From contig OAPG01000001.1 in the NCBI GenBank assembly GCA_900208305.1, forward strand, positions 2,480,001 to 2,544,000: a DNA stretch of 64,000 nt, in the 5' to 3' direction. This document shows, one piece after another, positions 44,848-55,205 of this stretch; positions within the stretch are counted from its first letter, which is position 1, and every line of letters starts with the position of its first letter. This stretch comes from Melanopsichium pennsylvanicum. Taxonomy: Eukaryota; Basidiomycota; Ustilaginomycetes; Ustilaginales. A program made the translations under genes and the position numbers. The notes below the pieces were generated by a model. The model was given only the letters and a program-made list of their open reading frames with translations, did no database searches and was not told the DNA's origin.

Positions 44848-45555
44848 ATTTGCAGATGTCTTTGCTTCAAGCGAGACCGGAAAACAAGTTGACAATGATG
44901 ATCAACGTAAAAAAGGAAGCCTGACCCATGCAGACTCGAGCTTATGGATACCAAGCGTTCAATGGAAGCACAAGATCTGGATGCTACTCATTGCCCAACA
45001 TCAGAGTATTACTTGTGACTCGCTATGGTGGATTTAGGGTGTCGGTGGGGTTTCATTCGTGCCGGGACTGGCATCCCCACTTGGTCCGACGTCGGTCTTT
45101 GTCGCATGTCTCAAGAAGCGCAGACAACCTAATGACGGTAAACGCAGTCTATGCAATCTCGCATAGACGGCCCCACCTGAACCGAGCCTGTACCCTAACG
45201 GGACCGCGAGCGGCAGACAAGGAACGGGGATCAACAAAGTTTTGTCGCCCCCAAGAAAGCTACCCCGCATCTGTTCTCTGTTCCAATTCAAGGCATTAGA
45301 GGGTCGAGCCGGCTTCTTTGCTCAAGATATGTTTGCCGAAAGGTGTAACAGAAGCAGAAGTAGACGAGACATGGTGCAATCCGACATGGATCAAGACGGG
45401 GGCTGTTCTCAAACTCTGTGACAGGCACGCTCAAACGAATTCTCCCCATCCTTTCGGCAAACACATTCTTCAGCTAAGACACAGAACACGCATAGTGTTA
45501 GTCAGACGAGCACTTGCACTAGCAGATGTATGGAGGAGCGAAAAGTTGCACAACA
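44848..45555. other. intergenic region between hydrolase and dioxygenase genes
   Basis: 0.7 kb. Promoter of the S15-type hydrolase gene to the left and 3' flank of the dioxygenase gene to the right. Short ORFs are not convincing. Confidence 0.45.
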
Positions 45556-46533
45556 CTACCAGCTGCCGAATTGGAATTCTGTTTAGAAAGAGCAAAAGCT
45601 CGAGCAGGTTAGCTCACAGCGCCCGGAAATTGTGCCTGTCAAATCAGATGGATCAAAGTACTTACGAGAGTTACACATGTTTTGAAGCTCCCAACATTCT
45701 GCGGCAATTTTGTTCTTCTTTCCCTTGTCTTTCAAAGACCCAGCTGCGCCTGCTACGAAGAGCAAGGGAGCATAGTGGTCATCTGTTGCATGTGCTTCCT
45801 TGTAGAGGGGATGTCGCATGAGTCTCATCACTGCTTTGACGAGCGAAGGTCCCGAGTTGTTGACAATCGCATCTTCGACTTCGGTTCTAAAATCCAGTGC
45901 CCATTTACCGGGTGGAAGAGACTGGGCAAAATTGTCGCGGAACATGGTGACTTGTTTCCAATTGTTCCGGTAAAGGTTATGGACGGTACCACCTGTACCG
46001 ATGATCAGGGTGTCTTCGTCACGGAAAGGACGCAGAGCTTTACCAACATCAGCAAGGAGAGGTGCATTGTACACCGAGAGGCCCGAGACGACCGTCACTT
46101 CAGGACACTGGCCTTGTGGATGCTCAGTGGTGGCAGGAAACATCCAACAGAGGATGATGAAGGTGTCGTGGATCCATTCAAACTGGGGATCGGTTTTAGC
46201 CTTGATTCCGTTTCTCTGCAAGCGTGCTACCACATCATCTGCAAGCTTCGGCGAGCTGTTGATCTTGTAATTCACGTAGCGCGAGGGCTCGACCCAGGCA
46301 ACTGGCTGCTTTGTGGGGTTGGTCGCGTTCGCCGCCACCAGGATCTCATCGGTAGGTGACTCCCAATGAGCACCCATCATGATGACACGCTTGATCCCTC
46401 GTCGCATGGCTTCCCGACCCATCTCTTCCCAATACGCGGCTGAAGTGCTCAGCTCGCCAAGCATCATCGTACTGCCATGACTGAAAAAGAAGACCGGCGT
46501 GGTGTTACTTGTTGATTTGATAGCTGTCGGCAT
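45556..46533 (-). CDS. extradiol ring-cleavage dioxygenase, LigB/DODA type
   Basis: Exon 1 (46533-45666) and a terminal micro-exon (45578-45556) join in phase 1 to 296 residues; the 87-nt intron has a GTAAGT donor, a GCTAAC branch-like site and a TCTAAACAG acceptor. Without splicing the frame would end in an unrelated tail, while the spliced form ends QFQFGSW. Metal and active-site His occur in FFFSHGS (His19), GAHW (His56), WIHDTF (His122), GTGGTVHNL (His185) and ATDDHYAPLLFVAGA (His253). The class opens catechol rings next to the hydroxyl pair with non-haem iron, or forms betalamic-acid-like products from DOPA. In this neighbourhood a catechol-type substrate made by the FAD hydroxylase is plausible. 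It is divergent from the ALDH-like gene. Confidence 0.9.
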
Positions 46534-47063
46534 CGTAAAGTTGCTGATATTGCCTGATGGTAAGATGTCAAGGCTGCCTGTGCTAGATCTTTAGATGGTG
46601 TTGCGCAAGGAGGATTCAATTGACAAGAAGTTGCGACCACAAACAGGTTCGGATACAGTGGAGCTTTCGCTGCAAAATCATATGCAGGTCACAAATGCTC
46701 GCCCGAGGTGGGGAAATATGACAACCTGACCGGCTCAAGTGGAGCCTCGCCAATACGGTATCAGGCTTTTGGTTGCCGCAAGAATTCCGAGGCCCCACCC
46801 AACCCCACTCTAAGCCGACACCGCCTGGTCCACACCCGACTTGGGAAGGCTACCATGCCATTGTCCCAATGAGTCGAAGTTGAAAAGAACTGTTTAAGCA
46901 ACGAGAAGCCTGCCCTGGGGAGGTGGAATATGGGAGGATGATACAGAACTCCACACATGCTCGAGAACAGCCAGAGATCACTTCAAACCATTGTTCGAAA
47001 CGTACCTTGCACTTCCTCCTCCTTACTTCCATCATCAACCACTTCGTTTCGCAGCTGCCAAGC
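46534..47063. promoter_or_regulatory. divergent promoter region of dioxygenase and ALDH-like genes
   Basis: 530 bases shared by two divergently transcribed genes, an arrangement that fits co-regulation. No operator site can be named. An ATG at 46,938 in frame with the right-hand gene is likely 5' leader. Confidence 0.5.
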
Positions 47064-48935
47064 ATGAGTACCCAATTGCTCCGAGGTGCCGAGAAGGAAA
47101 AGCTCTCCGGGAGCGAACCAATTCTCACTGGACAAGCTCTACCTGCCCAAGTCTACGGCTTTGACGAGATTGTCGAACACATCGAGGAAGCGCTAATTGA
47201 AAGGCGCGTTTCCCACAATCAAGCCTATCGCTTCAAAGTCATCGACACCATCTTCTCTTTCTTCGAGACCAGACGCAGTCAACTCCTCGAGGCTGCATCG
47301 CAAGACTTTGGTGGTAAGGCTGCACGTGTCGAGCTTGAGCTCGATTACGCTTTAACACTCTCGCAGATTGCGGCTGCCCTGCAGACTCAATGCAAGCCAA
47401 ATGTGCCCGGCGGCGCCTTGCCTGATCGCTTCTTGAAGAGGCACACGGCCGCCGTGAATGGAAGGAGCGACGCGGCGCGGATCGATGCGGCACGACCCGT
47501 CGGTGCGGTGCTCCTTGTAACACAGCCTTGGCGACCATTCGACGACCTGTTTGCTCCGCTCAGTTCAGCGGTAGCGGCTGGTAATGTGGTCTGTGTTGTG
47601 CTCTCGCCAACTCTTCCTGCTGCCAACAAGGTAATCTTGGAACAGCTGACACCGCAACTGCCGAAGGCAGCCGTGTTCTTCGTCAACCCCAGTGATATGA
47701 AAGCGGCTCAAAATGGCGTGGAGGATTTGCGCAGCTTGGAACCGCAAGTCTTCGGAATCCAGATTCCAGGGTCTACTCATGTTGCCACCCGCATTGACGT
47801 CCCTGGCTCAGCTTATGTGTCTGCCTCGCTTGCGAATGCGACTAGCAGTCCTTTACGCTTTGTTGTGGGCGGCTCTTCTGCCAAAAGGATCGCTGACAAG
47901 CTCAGAGTCATTACAACCGAAGTGATCGAGGGCGCAAGTATGTGCCTCGGACGAGGGGTGGGAGCTCCCAAGTATCTATTCGTGCACGAAGAAATTTACG
48001 CTGGTTTCCGCGATGCATTGGTTTTGGCGATTGCAACTTCATCTGCCAATCTGGCACCAAGCGACGACGGATCAAAGCTTGAAGAGATCATTCTTAACGA
48101 GGATTCGCCAGGCAATAAAGTGGGCATCTCTGGCGGCGCTGCTCGCATCCAAAAGCCCTTCTCCTCCGAGAAGCGTCCCGGTGGGGTTGCTCTGATCGAG
48201 ATTGACGTCGAGGCAAGCCGCGGTGCCAACCTTAGCGCTTTGATTAGTGACCGCAAGGCCGTAGCTATGATCAAAGACCTTGCAGCCGTTGTGCTCGTTG
48301 GCGTCAGCAGCACCGAACACGCATTTGGCTTGATCGAAGGACTCGGCCTTGATAAGGGCCACATGGTGATGTACTCTAATGATTCCGCCGAGGTTCAGCA
48401 CGTACTTCGCGAGCTCGGGCCGGCAACTCTTTCTATCGACCACATCGCTCCCGAAAACCTCTTTTCGAGCTACGCACCCAAGCGGAGGTCTGGCAGCGCG
48501 GTGCTGCACCACTATAGTCACACTCATGCACGACGTATGAAGGCAGCAGCGGAGGAGTCGTTGGGACTTCGATGGCCCCTGGAACTTTTCCAGACTAGCA
48601 CCACAGCGTACCTCGCTGGTGTTCGCAGCACGTCTTTGGGTCTTTGTGGCATCGCTGCTTCATCGCCTGATTGTCGATCGGCTCTGTCCACCGCTTCTAC
48701 ACAGCAACGACAGCTGATCTTGAAAAAGGCATTAGCTGACCACTTGGCGAAGACCAAACGCCTTGCCAACCGTTCTCGTCCTGCAATTTCGCTTCCCATC
48801 TTGCGCGTTTTCTTCTTGCAAGGTCTTTTCTTGTTTTGGGGCAGCGCTTTGACATGTACGCTGGCTGGACTGGGCTTTAGCGTATTCAAGCTCTCTCGCT
48901 GGGCCTGGTCACGATACATGAGCGTCTCTGCATAA
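47064..48935 (+). CDS. aldehyde-dehydrogenase-like membrane protein with degenerate active site
   Basis: 623 residues from ATG 47064 (MSTQLLRGAEKEKLSG). The fold is that of class 3/fatty ALDH: FETRRSQLLEAASQDFGGKA, VELELDYALTLSQI, ARPVGAVLLVTQPW, APLSSAVAAGNVVCVVLSP. A Cys is in place (SMCLGRG, about 294) followed by APKYLFVHEEIYAGF. Key positions deviate: the usual PWNxP reads PWRPF (155-159) and the usual LELGGK with catalytic Glu reads RFVVGG (265-270). The C-terminal VFFLQGLFLFWGSALTCTLA is a membrane anchor as in fatty aldehyde dehydrogenases. It may be inactive or altered in chemistry. The neighbourhood suggests a link to the ring-cleavage pathway. An upstream in-frame ATG exists at 46938, but that segment is not ALDH-like. 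Confidence 0.82.
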   Translation: MSTQLLRGAEKEKLSGSEPILTGQALPAQVYGFDEIVEHIEEALIERRVSHNQAYRFKVIDTIFSFFETRRSQLLEAASQDFGGKAARVELELDYALTLSQIAAALQTQCKPNVPGGALPDRFLKRHTAAVNGRSDAARIDAARPVGAVLLVTQPWRPFDDLFAPLSSAVAAGNVVCVVLSPTLPAANKVILEQLTPQLPKAAVFFVNPSDMKAAQNGVEDLRSLEPQVFGIQIPGSTHVATRIDVPGSAYVSASLANATSSPLRFVVGGSSAKRIADKLRVITTEVIEGASMCLGRGVGAPKYLFVHEEIYAGFRDALVLAIATSSANLAPSDDGSKLEEIILNEDSPGNKVGISGGAARIQKPFSSEKRPGGVALIEIDVEASRGANLSALISDRKAVAMIKDLAAVVLVGVSSTEHAFGLIEGLGLDKGHMVMYSNDSAEVQHVLRELGPATLSIDHIAPENLFSSYAPKRRSGSAVLHHYSHTHARRMKAAAEESLGLRWPLELFQTSTTAYLAGVRSTSLGLCGIAASSPDCRSALSTASTQQRQLILKKALADHLAKTKRLANRSRPAISLPILRVFFLQGLFLFWGSALTCTLAGLGFSVFKLSRWAWSRYMSVSA

Positions 48936-49625
48936 CACGCTGATCCTTCCTTGCGAATCTCAGTGTATTAGTTTCGGTTCAGTTTCTAAAAGAAACAAGA
49001 AGAAGAAAAAAAAGGAGAAGGAAAAAAAAATAAGAAAAAGAAAAAAGAAAAAAAAACGAAGAAGCTCTCCACATTTACGGTACGGTACGGTACAGTATTT
49101 ATTTAAATTGTATTTACTGCACTTGCGAGTAAAGCCTTGCTTGTATTGAATCAAAAGGATGACAGGTGTGGAGAATAAGCGGGGCCGAGGTGGGGGGACA
49201 CCTATGGGCGGGGAAAGGGTCCAATTCTTTCGGGATCAAAATTCCGACTTACTTTAACTAAGCGGCGATTGCTGCAGCATTACAATTTCACATTTTCAAG
49301 CAACAAATTCGATTGGTATTAAGCCAAAAATTTGTAATTTTGTGAGTATTAATTACATTGTACGATGTCGAACTTGACGCTTAATAATTACAGTTTGGTG
49401 CATTGTTGGGCTCTAAGTTAATTCGATTTTTGTTACTGGCGTCCTCCAACGGATTGCCGGATCCGAATGGTGAGTGATTAATGAAGAGGTGGTTGTTACG
49501 TCTGCAGAGAGGTGTCATCATGCTGTGCTGAAGGCGAGAGCAAGACCATAGCCTTCTGAGAATTAAAGCTTGAACTTGAGCTATTATCACCATCATCCGT
49601 TACCAAACAGTACGCAGCATCGATC
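48936..49625. other. intergenic region with purine tract
   Basis: 0.7 kb. A purine-rich tract lies at about 48,988-49,061; the rest is AT-rich. It should hold the promoter of the transcription factor gene. A short GGTAC repeat occurs near 49,079-49,092. Confidence 0.5.
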
Positions 49626-52600
49626 ATGAACTCAACAGCGGCTGTCTCACACAAGCGAGGACGCCTTCGCTCGTCGCCGTCAGACACTGATGACAACGAC
49701 AGCCAAGATAATGTCGATACTTCATGCTCGCCTTCGACTGCGTCAGGCACTCAAATCATCGCATGCGGAATGTCTTCTCAATCTCACCACTACCAACAGG
49801 CAAGAGCTAACAATCTGTCCTCTGCCGTCCCCAGGCTCAAACCAGCTGCACAGGCCACCACTGCTTCGTCATCTTCCCTTTCAACTGACTCAAGAAAACA
49901 TCGCTGCGATCTTTGCTCCAAGACTTTTGCACGTCACGAGCACGTTCTACGACATCGCGCTTCTCACACTGATACTGCTTCTTTTTCTTGCGACGATTGT
50001 GGCAAGCTGTTTCGTAGAAATGATGTTCTTCAACGTCATCGTAGGCTGCACGTCGCTCGCAAGGCGCTCTCGCTCGATGTTAGCAATTCCAAACTTTCCA
50101 AACGTCAGAGATCGGCGCTGGCCAGAGTGGAGTCTGCCTGCCTCAGATGCTCCTCCAAGAAGCTCAAGTGCGATGCTGTCAGACCTTCCTGCTCACGCTG
50201 CACACGCAAAGCGGACGTCACTTGCGTTTATCCCTCCTCCTCCGACGAGCCATCATTAGCCTCAACAATGCCACGCAATCGGTCTGTCTCAATCCTTGAC
50301 GATTCCTGGATGTTACACTCGTCTACCAATCTGAATCATACCGCCGATGAAGGCAGCTCGCAGATAACAACATCCAAGTCCTACCCATCTCAGGCTCAGA
50401 GCTCCATATTAGCAAGCGTCCCGGCTCATGCTTCGTCAATCGATGCTTCGTCAATCGATGCTTCGTCAATCGATGCTTCTACCCACTCGCAAGCTACCGC
50501 TTCGCCTGCACAGAAGTTCTATTCGTTCTCAACAGCGTCTTCGGAGCAACAAGTACAGTTCTCAGCACCACTTCCTTCTGCCTCTCTGCTTCCAGCCTTG
50601 GCTCAGTTCCCCACACCAGCTCTTTCCAATGCACATAGTTCGTACCCGAGCCATGATTCGCCTGCTCTTCCAGCCTCAGTCTTGAGCCAGACTGTCATAG
50701 GCGCAACGCCTGGCCTGATCGACGTGGTACGAGACGCAGCTCCTGACTTTCAAACCGCTTGCAAGCCCGACAATCGAGTGCTTACTGGAATAATCGACTG
50801 GCTCGATGGGTCCCAGCCCTCCGATCTTACTCCGGCTGGTCAACATGATTTCATCTTTGGAGACAGCCCCGAAGCGCCTCACCTCTTGGATTGGTCTCAA
50901 ATGCAAGATTGGGCCGACTTCGACTTGGCTGTGAATTCCCTTGACGGCGTCGCATCGAGTGTCTCCCAGTCCTCCTCTGCGGCACCTGCCCTCGATCAAC
51001 AGCCTGTCGCTTTGAATCTGCGCCATACATCCATCAATGCGCCTCTTCAACAACAAAGTCCCCTTTTCATGCTTAGCTCGGCCGCAGAAGTGTTTCAAGA
51101 GTCGCAGCGCCTGTCGCAGACCCAGATTCAGCAAGCTCACCCAACCGCTTCCCCTCGTGGTAGCTTCGGCTCGTCCCTCCGAAGCATCGACCACGCACAG
51201 AGTGTTGCTGCAGCAGGGGAACCAAGGGCTATTGCTGGAGGGCGTTCGCGCTGGAATAGCCCGGACACCGCCGATGAAGATACCGTGCCAAACGACTCGA
51301 TCAGGTCCGATCCGCTGGACGCCGGGCGCAATGCCAAGACTGGACCCCATAGCGATGCTGCCAGCCTCAATCATCTTCCTCGTACTGCAGCAAGGCATAT
51401 CAGATCACCGACAGTTCGGAGCGCTGCTGCCAGAGAAGCTTGGCCGAACCGATGGAATCCAACGATCAAGCTCAACTCGTTGCCCAGCTTTTCATTTGTC
51501 AAAGCGTCTGAAGAACATTCTACGTCAGAAGATCTGGCTCATGTGAAACGCGTTAGTCACTCAGCCATGCTGCGTATGATCGAGCATCTCCGCAATGCAG
51601 CGAGCGACCCGCTCGAACAGAAACGCTTTGATGCTGCCTTTGCTACGCTCGATGCCGCCACCCTCAACGTGTACCTCCAGCTCTTTTTCACTCACTGCTA
51701 TTCGTACCTTCCTGCCATTCACCAGGTCACCTTCGATCCTGATCGGTGCGATCCTCGGTTATTAGCTGCGCTTTGTGCTGTTGGTGCCTTCTTCTCTAAA
51801 GTACCCGGCAGCCGCAGTGCAGCCATTTACCTTGCCGGTCTCGTTCAGATGAGCGTCAGTCGGGCTACGGTGTCCAACCATGCCCTCGCTCGCGTCACCA
51901 CAACGTTTCAAGCGATCTTGCTCATTCACATGGTGTGGCGCAGTGTCGGTATTCCCTCTCGTCAAGAGTATGCGGAAGCCTTCCGAGCTACCTACTGCAC
52001 CATGGTGAGGCGCTGTAGACTTTTGGAGGAGATTCCACCTCCCAAGCTGCCTGCCGACGCGACCATCGAGGACCGATGGACTGCCTGGGTGAAATGGGAA
52101 ACGGGACGACGTACTGCTTGGTCAATTCTCGTATCAGAAACCGAGTTGTCGCTGCATTGGAACTTGCCGGAGCCATTCGCACCCAACGAGATAACAGGCA
52201 AACTTCCCTGCGATGATCAGCTCTGGGAAGCATCGTCAGCAATTGAGTGGGCACAGACAGCCATGGCCCTGTCTCCGACCCACACGGGACTCGAGGGCGA
52301 TGCTGGTCTGCTACCGGATTTAGATGGTCAGCCCGTCTTGGCCAATTTCACGTGGCCAAGCGACGCGTGTCAGCTTAACGTGATGCAGGTGTGCGATATG
52401 ATTCAGAGAGCGGCCGAGTCTCAGTCTCCGGGTAGTCACTCCTCAGCGACAGACGTTGACAAGGGAATCATCGCAAAGCTGTCTCCCTTCAGTCGCCTGT
52501 GCGTCGGATCGGCGGTGTTGCTATCGACGCATCATACCATGAAGATGGTCCGCTTCTGCTCCATGCTTCTCGGCGATGAAGAGCAGGCCAGAGAACGGAT

Positions 52601-53369
52601 GAGTATTTATCTGGCTGCCGCCACCCGCCTGTTGAGCTTTGACCAGGCAAGAGATGCCCGAGTCGATCTGTTGCTGCACGCAATTCAGCTGTTCCAGCTT
52701 ATTTCATCAGAGAAGCTTCAACTGCTCTCATGTCGACGTGGCGTATCACGGATGCAAGCTGCTCGACAAAAGCTGTCGAGAGAGCTCAATGTAACGAAGA
52801 CGTGGAAGACAGCGTCGATTGTTTTCCATGCAGCACAAATTCTTCGGCTGGCCAAGCAAAGTCTGCAAAGAGCGCCTGTCGAATGTCTGCACATCTTCTA
52901 CGCTTCAATCGCCTTACATGCAGTGTCTTTGCTTGTACTGCAGCGAGATGCGCACGCTCCCCAAGGACAGATCGTACGTATCACGTTCAACGGCACAGCA
53001 AGCTTCGCAGCTCCTCCCCCTCCATCGTCACACGCCTCGTACGACATTGAAGCTCGGCGGGCAGACTCGACGGCTTCCGGCTCACCTTCCTCCATTGCTG
53101 GCGGATCGACTTTCAGTACCAGCGGTACGAGCATCACGGGAAACACCCTATCAGAGCGTCGCTGTCCTTTGGAATCAGGATCAAAGACGACCTACATGCT
53201 TGAGTCCGTCGGCAACCTGAGACATCCATTGGCACCGGTAAAAGTGTTGTCTTTGTCGTCGAAGTGGTTGAGAGCAGATGATGGGATGGGCGTATGGCCT
53301 ATCGGTCAGTCGTTGGCCAAGATTCTCGATTCGTTGGCGACCTTGACTCCGCAACAGTGTGAAGGTTAA
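49626..53369 (+). CDS. transcription factor with two C2H2 fingers plus a Zn2Cys6 cluster
   Basis: 1,247 residues, single exon. Two C2H2 fingers (CDLCSKTFARHEHVLRHRASH, residues 94-114, cut here in meaning only; and the second at 122-142) are followed by a fungal Zn2Cys6 cluster C-x2-C-x6-C-x6-C-x2-C-x7-C (172-200). A long Ser/Gln/Pro-rich region has a short tandem repeat encoding SSIDA three times. The fungal-specific regulator domain (about 640-960) includes VYLQLFFTHCYSYLPAIHQV and RRTAWSILVSETELSLHWNL. C2H2 plus Zn2Cys6 in one protein is a known but minor class of fungal regulators. Its position next to the catabolic genes makes it the likely local regulator, by inference. It should act in the nucleus. 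Confidence 0.93.
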   Translation: MNSTAAVSHKRGRLRSSPSDTDDNDSQDNVDTSCSPSTASGTQIIACGMSSQSHHYQQARANNLSSAVPRLKPAAQATTASSSSLSTDSRKHRCDLCSKTFARHEHVLRHRASHTDTASFSCDDCGKLFRRNDVLQRHRRLHVARKALSLDVSNSKLSKRQRSALARVESACLRCSSKKLKCDAVRPSCSRCTRKADVTCVYPSSSDEPSLASTMPRNRSVSILDDSWMLHSSTNLNHTADEGSSQITTSKSYPSQAQSSILASVPAHASSIDASSIDASSIDASTHSQATASPAQKFYSFSTASSEQQVQFSAPLPSASLLPALAQFPTPALSNAHSSYPSHDSPALPASVLSQTVIGATPGLIDVVRDAAPDFQTACKPDNRVLTGIIDWLDGSQPSDLTPAGQHDFIFGDSPEAPHLLDWSQMQDWADFDLAVNSLDGVASSVSQSSSAAPALDQQPVALNLRHTSINAPLQQQSPLFMLSSAAEVFQESQRLSQTQIQQAHPTASPRGSFGSSLRSIDHAQSVAAAGEPRAIAGGRSRWNSPDTADEDTVPNDSIRSDPLDAGRNAKTGPHSDAASLNHLPRTAARHIRSPTVRSAAAREAWPNRWNPTIKLNSLPSFSFVKASEEHSTSEDLAHVKRVSHSAMLRMIEHLRNAASDPLEQKRFDAAFATLDAATLNVYLQLFFTHCYSYLPAIHQVTFDPDRCDPRLLAALCAVGAFFSKVPGSRSAAIYLAGLVQMSVSRATVSNHALARVTTTFQAILLIHMVWRSVGIPSRQEYAEAFRATYCTMVRRCRLLEEIPPPKLPADATIEDRWTAWVKWETGRRTAWSILVSETELSLHWNLPEPFAPNEITGKLPCDDQLWEASSAIEWAQTAMALSPTHTGLEGDAGLLPDLDGQPVLANFTWPSDACQLNVMQVCDMIQRAAESQSPGSHSSATDVDKGIIAKLSPFSRLCVGSAVLLSTHHTMKMVRFCSMLLGDEEQARERMSIYLAAATRLLSFDQARDARVDLLLHAIQLFQLISSEKLQLLSCRRGVSRMQAARQKLSRELNVTKTWKTASIVFHAAQILRLAKQSLQRAPVECLHIFYASIALHAVSLLVLQRDAHAPQGQIVRITFNGTASFAAPPPPSSHASYDIEARRADSTASGSPSSIAGGSTFSTSGTSITGNTLSERRCPLESGSKTTYMLESVGNLRHPLAPVKVLSLSSKWLRADDGMGVWPIGQSLAKILDSLATLTPQQCEG
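50430..50480 (+). repeat. 15-bp coding tandem repeat (SSIDA, 3 units)
   Basis: Three near-identical copies of a unit with GCTTCGTCAATCGAT inside the transcription factor gene. Confidence 0.9.
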
Positions 53370-53957
53370 TGTTGATGTTCTTGCTGAGCTTCTCATCCTT
53401 GCTTTGCCTTGGTTCACTCTTATCAAACAATCAGGGACGAAGGTAGCGGACAAAATGACATTCAATTGCATCTACAATATTGGCGCACGCAAAGGGTCGA
53501 CACTGCACCTTGAGCTAAAGACGTTGTAAAGTTTGTCAATCTAATGTGCGCATCCTGACATGCGAATCTGAGCTCGGCACAAGAAGAGTGAATTAGCGTC
53601 GTACTCAACGGCATCGAAACCATCGTCTGATACACATCATTGGGGACAAAATAATGATTTTAATTTACTGGGGGGGCCCCCACTTAGACCGAACCCAAAG
53701 TCACACGCCGCGGCAATCACACCTCGCACTTGATCCCAGCTCGAATTGCGACCTGAGAGTGCCTCTTATGTTAGGTGGTGTGGGAAGAGGACTCAATCTA
53801 GTCTCGGGACCCTTTACAAAGGACTGGCTGTGAAGTAGTCTTGTTCGTCTTCGACTTCAATGGAGCCAACGCAATAACTTAGAGTCATTGTATTCAATTT
53901 TTCCCCTTTTTCATCGTTGACCACTATCGTCTTTCACAATAGAAGTCAAAGAGCGAG
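53370..53957. other. intergenic region
   Basis: About 590 bases between the regulator and the small membrane-protein gene. A GGGGGGGCCCCC palindrome-like run lies at about 53,671-53,682. No gene is seen. Confidence 0.45.
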
Positions 53958-54611
53958 ATGACAACATCAACCCAATCAACTCAACGCCCTTCTTCATCAG
54001 CGACAACCACCGTCGTACCTTCTCTACTAGAGATTCACGATCATGCACAATTGATCGATCATCACGCTGCGCGTGTATCGAGCAACCACAGCGCTACAAA
54101 TGCTACAAATGCTACATCTTCCACTGCGACTTTGTCCACTTCACGAGCGGTTGCGGCTAGTATCTGGACTGCACCTGCCCCAGCTCATGGTGTAAGAGGT
54201 GGCGATGTTAGTTCGGACTGGATTAATCCAGGTAAGTGTCCTCGACCAGCCGGATCTTCTATGAACAAAGGATTGACTCGTGATTGTTTGTTGTGAGAGC
54301 AGCTTCATGGCCAGAACAGAGAGGTACCCCGTCTTACAGACCAATCGATTTTCAGATCAACCGCTCCAGAAGACCTTGGGCAAACACTGTTCCCGAAATC
54401 ATCTTTGTATTCACAATGATTGGCTTCGGCGTGCAGACCCTTGGCTTTGCTAATACCATCTTTAGGTGAGTCCTTGCCTTCTCAAAGTGGGTTCAGCGCC
54501 AGAATCGCTAACGGGGCGTGATTACTCTTTTTTGACTTGTGCAGGAAAACGGTTGGCAAGATCGAGGCTGTCAACAAATACTTCCGCTACCAGTCTGCCC
54601 ATGAGCTTTGA
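53958..54611 (+). CDS. small predicted single-span membrane protein, family unrecognised
   Basis: Three exons can be joined: 53958-54231, 54303-54465 and 54545-54611, giving about 167 residues. Introns are 71 nt (GTAAGT donor; acceptor GAGCAG, where the AG three bases earlier is equally in frame) and 79 nt (GTGAGT donor, TTGTGCAG acceptor). The N-terminal half is Ser/Thr/Ala-rich. The second half holds PSYRPIDFQINRSRRPWANT, then a hydrophobic span VPEIIFVFTMIGFGVQTLGF, then a basic amphipathic tail FRKTVGKIEAVNKYFRYQSA. I do not recognise the family. That all three exons keep one frame with proper splice sites and a coherent membrane segment argues for a real gene. A role in the neighbouring pathway is not evident. 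Confidence 0.65.
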
Positions 54612-55205
54612 TTTCGACTTGGTAGTGCTACGAAGGCATTTCCAATACCGTTTTTTGTCCACTGCTCCCATCTTTTAATTGATTTCAGGATCGTCTGTGC
54701 CAGGAAAGGCGGATGTACAGACAACTCCAACTTCAGAGAAACTTTCGCATGAACAGAGAAGACGGGCGGTGCCGAGGACTGACGTGCAATCTCTGAGCTT
54801 CCAATGTTCTCTCGCAAATGCATACACTGTGATTTCATCTCAAAACTTCGCGAGCATCCGGTAGATCGTCTTGATCAGTATTGAGAAGGTTGTCTGTTGG
54901 AGTGAGCGTCTGTTCCCATTAAATTGAAGTTCAGCAGTCCATGCTTCGGCTTCGGTGGAGACATGACAAGTCCCAAGCTTAAAAGCAGACCGAAGTGGGG
55001 TACAGGAGCGCGGCGCTCAACATTCGTCCGCGACGTCCTTTAGCGGCGGTGCGCTTTCAAGACCGACAAGTAACAGGATGGAACCGTACATACATGTACG
55101 AGCCACCTTCACCGCTCTTCATTCTTTTCCTCCTCATCTTCCTTTACCCCCTTGATGCCACATTCGTCAAGCTTTTAAGTGTTTGACGCTTCGATCATTT
55201 CCACG
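54612..55205. other. intergenic region
   Basis: About 590 bases; 3' flank of the small membrane protein and promoter of the cupin gene. Short ORFs only. Confidence 0.45.

Noticed and set aside
45636..45665. alternative 30-nt intron in the dioxygenase gene (acceptor TTGACAG)
   Set aside because: It is too short for a spliceosomal intron and the longer 87-nt form has a branch-like site and a better C-terminus.
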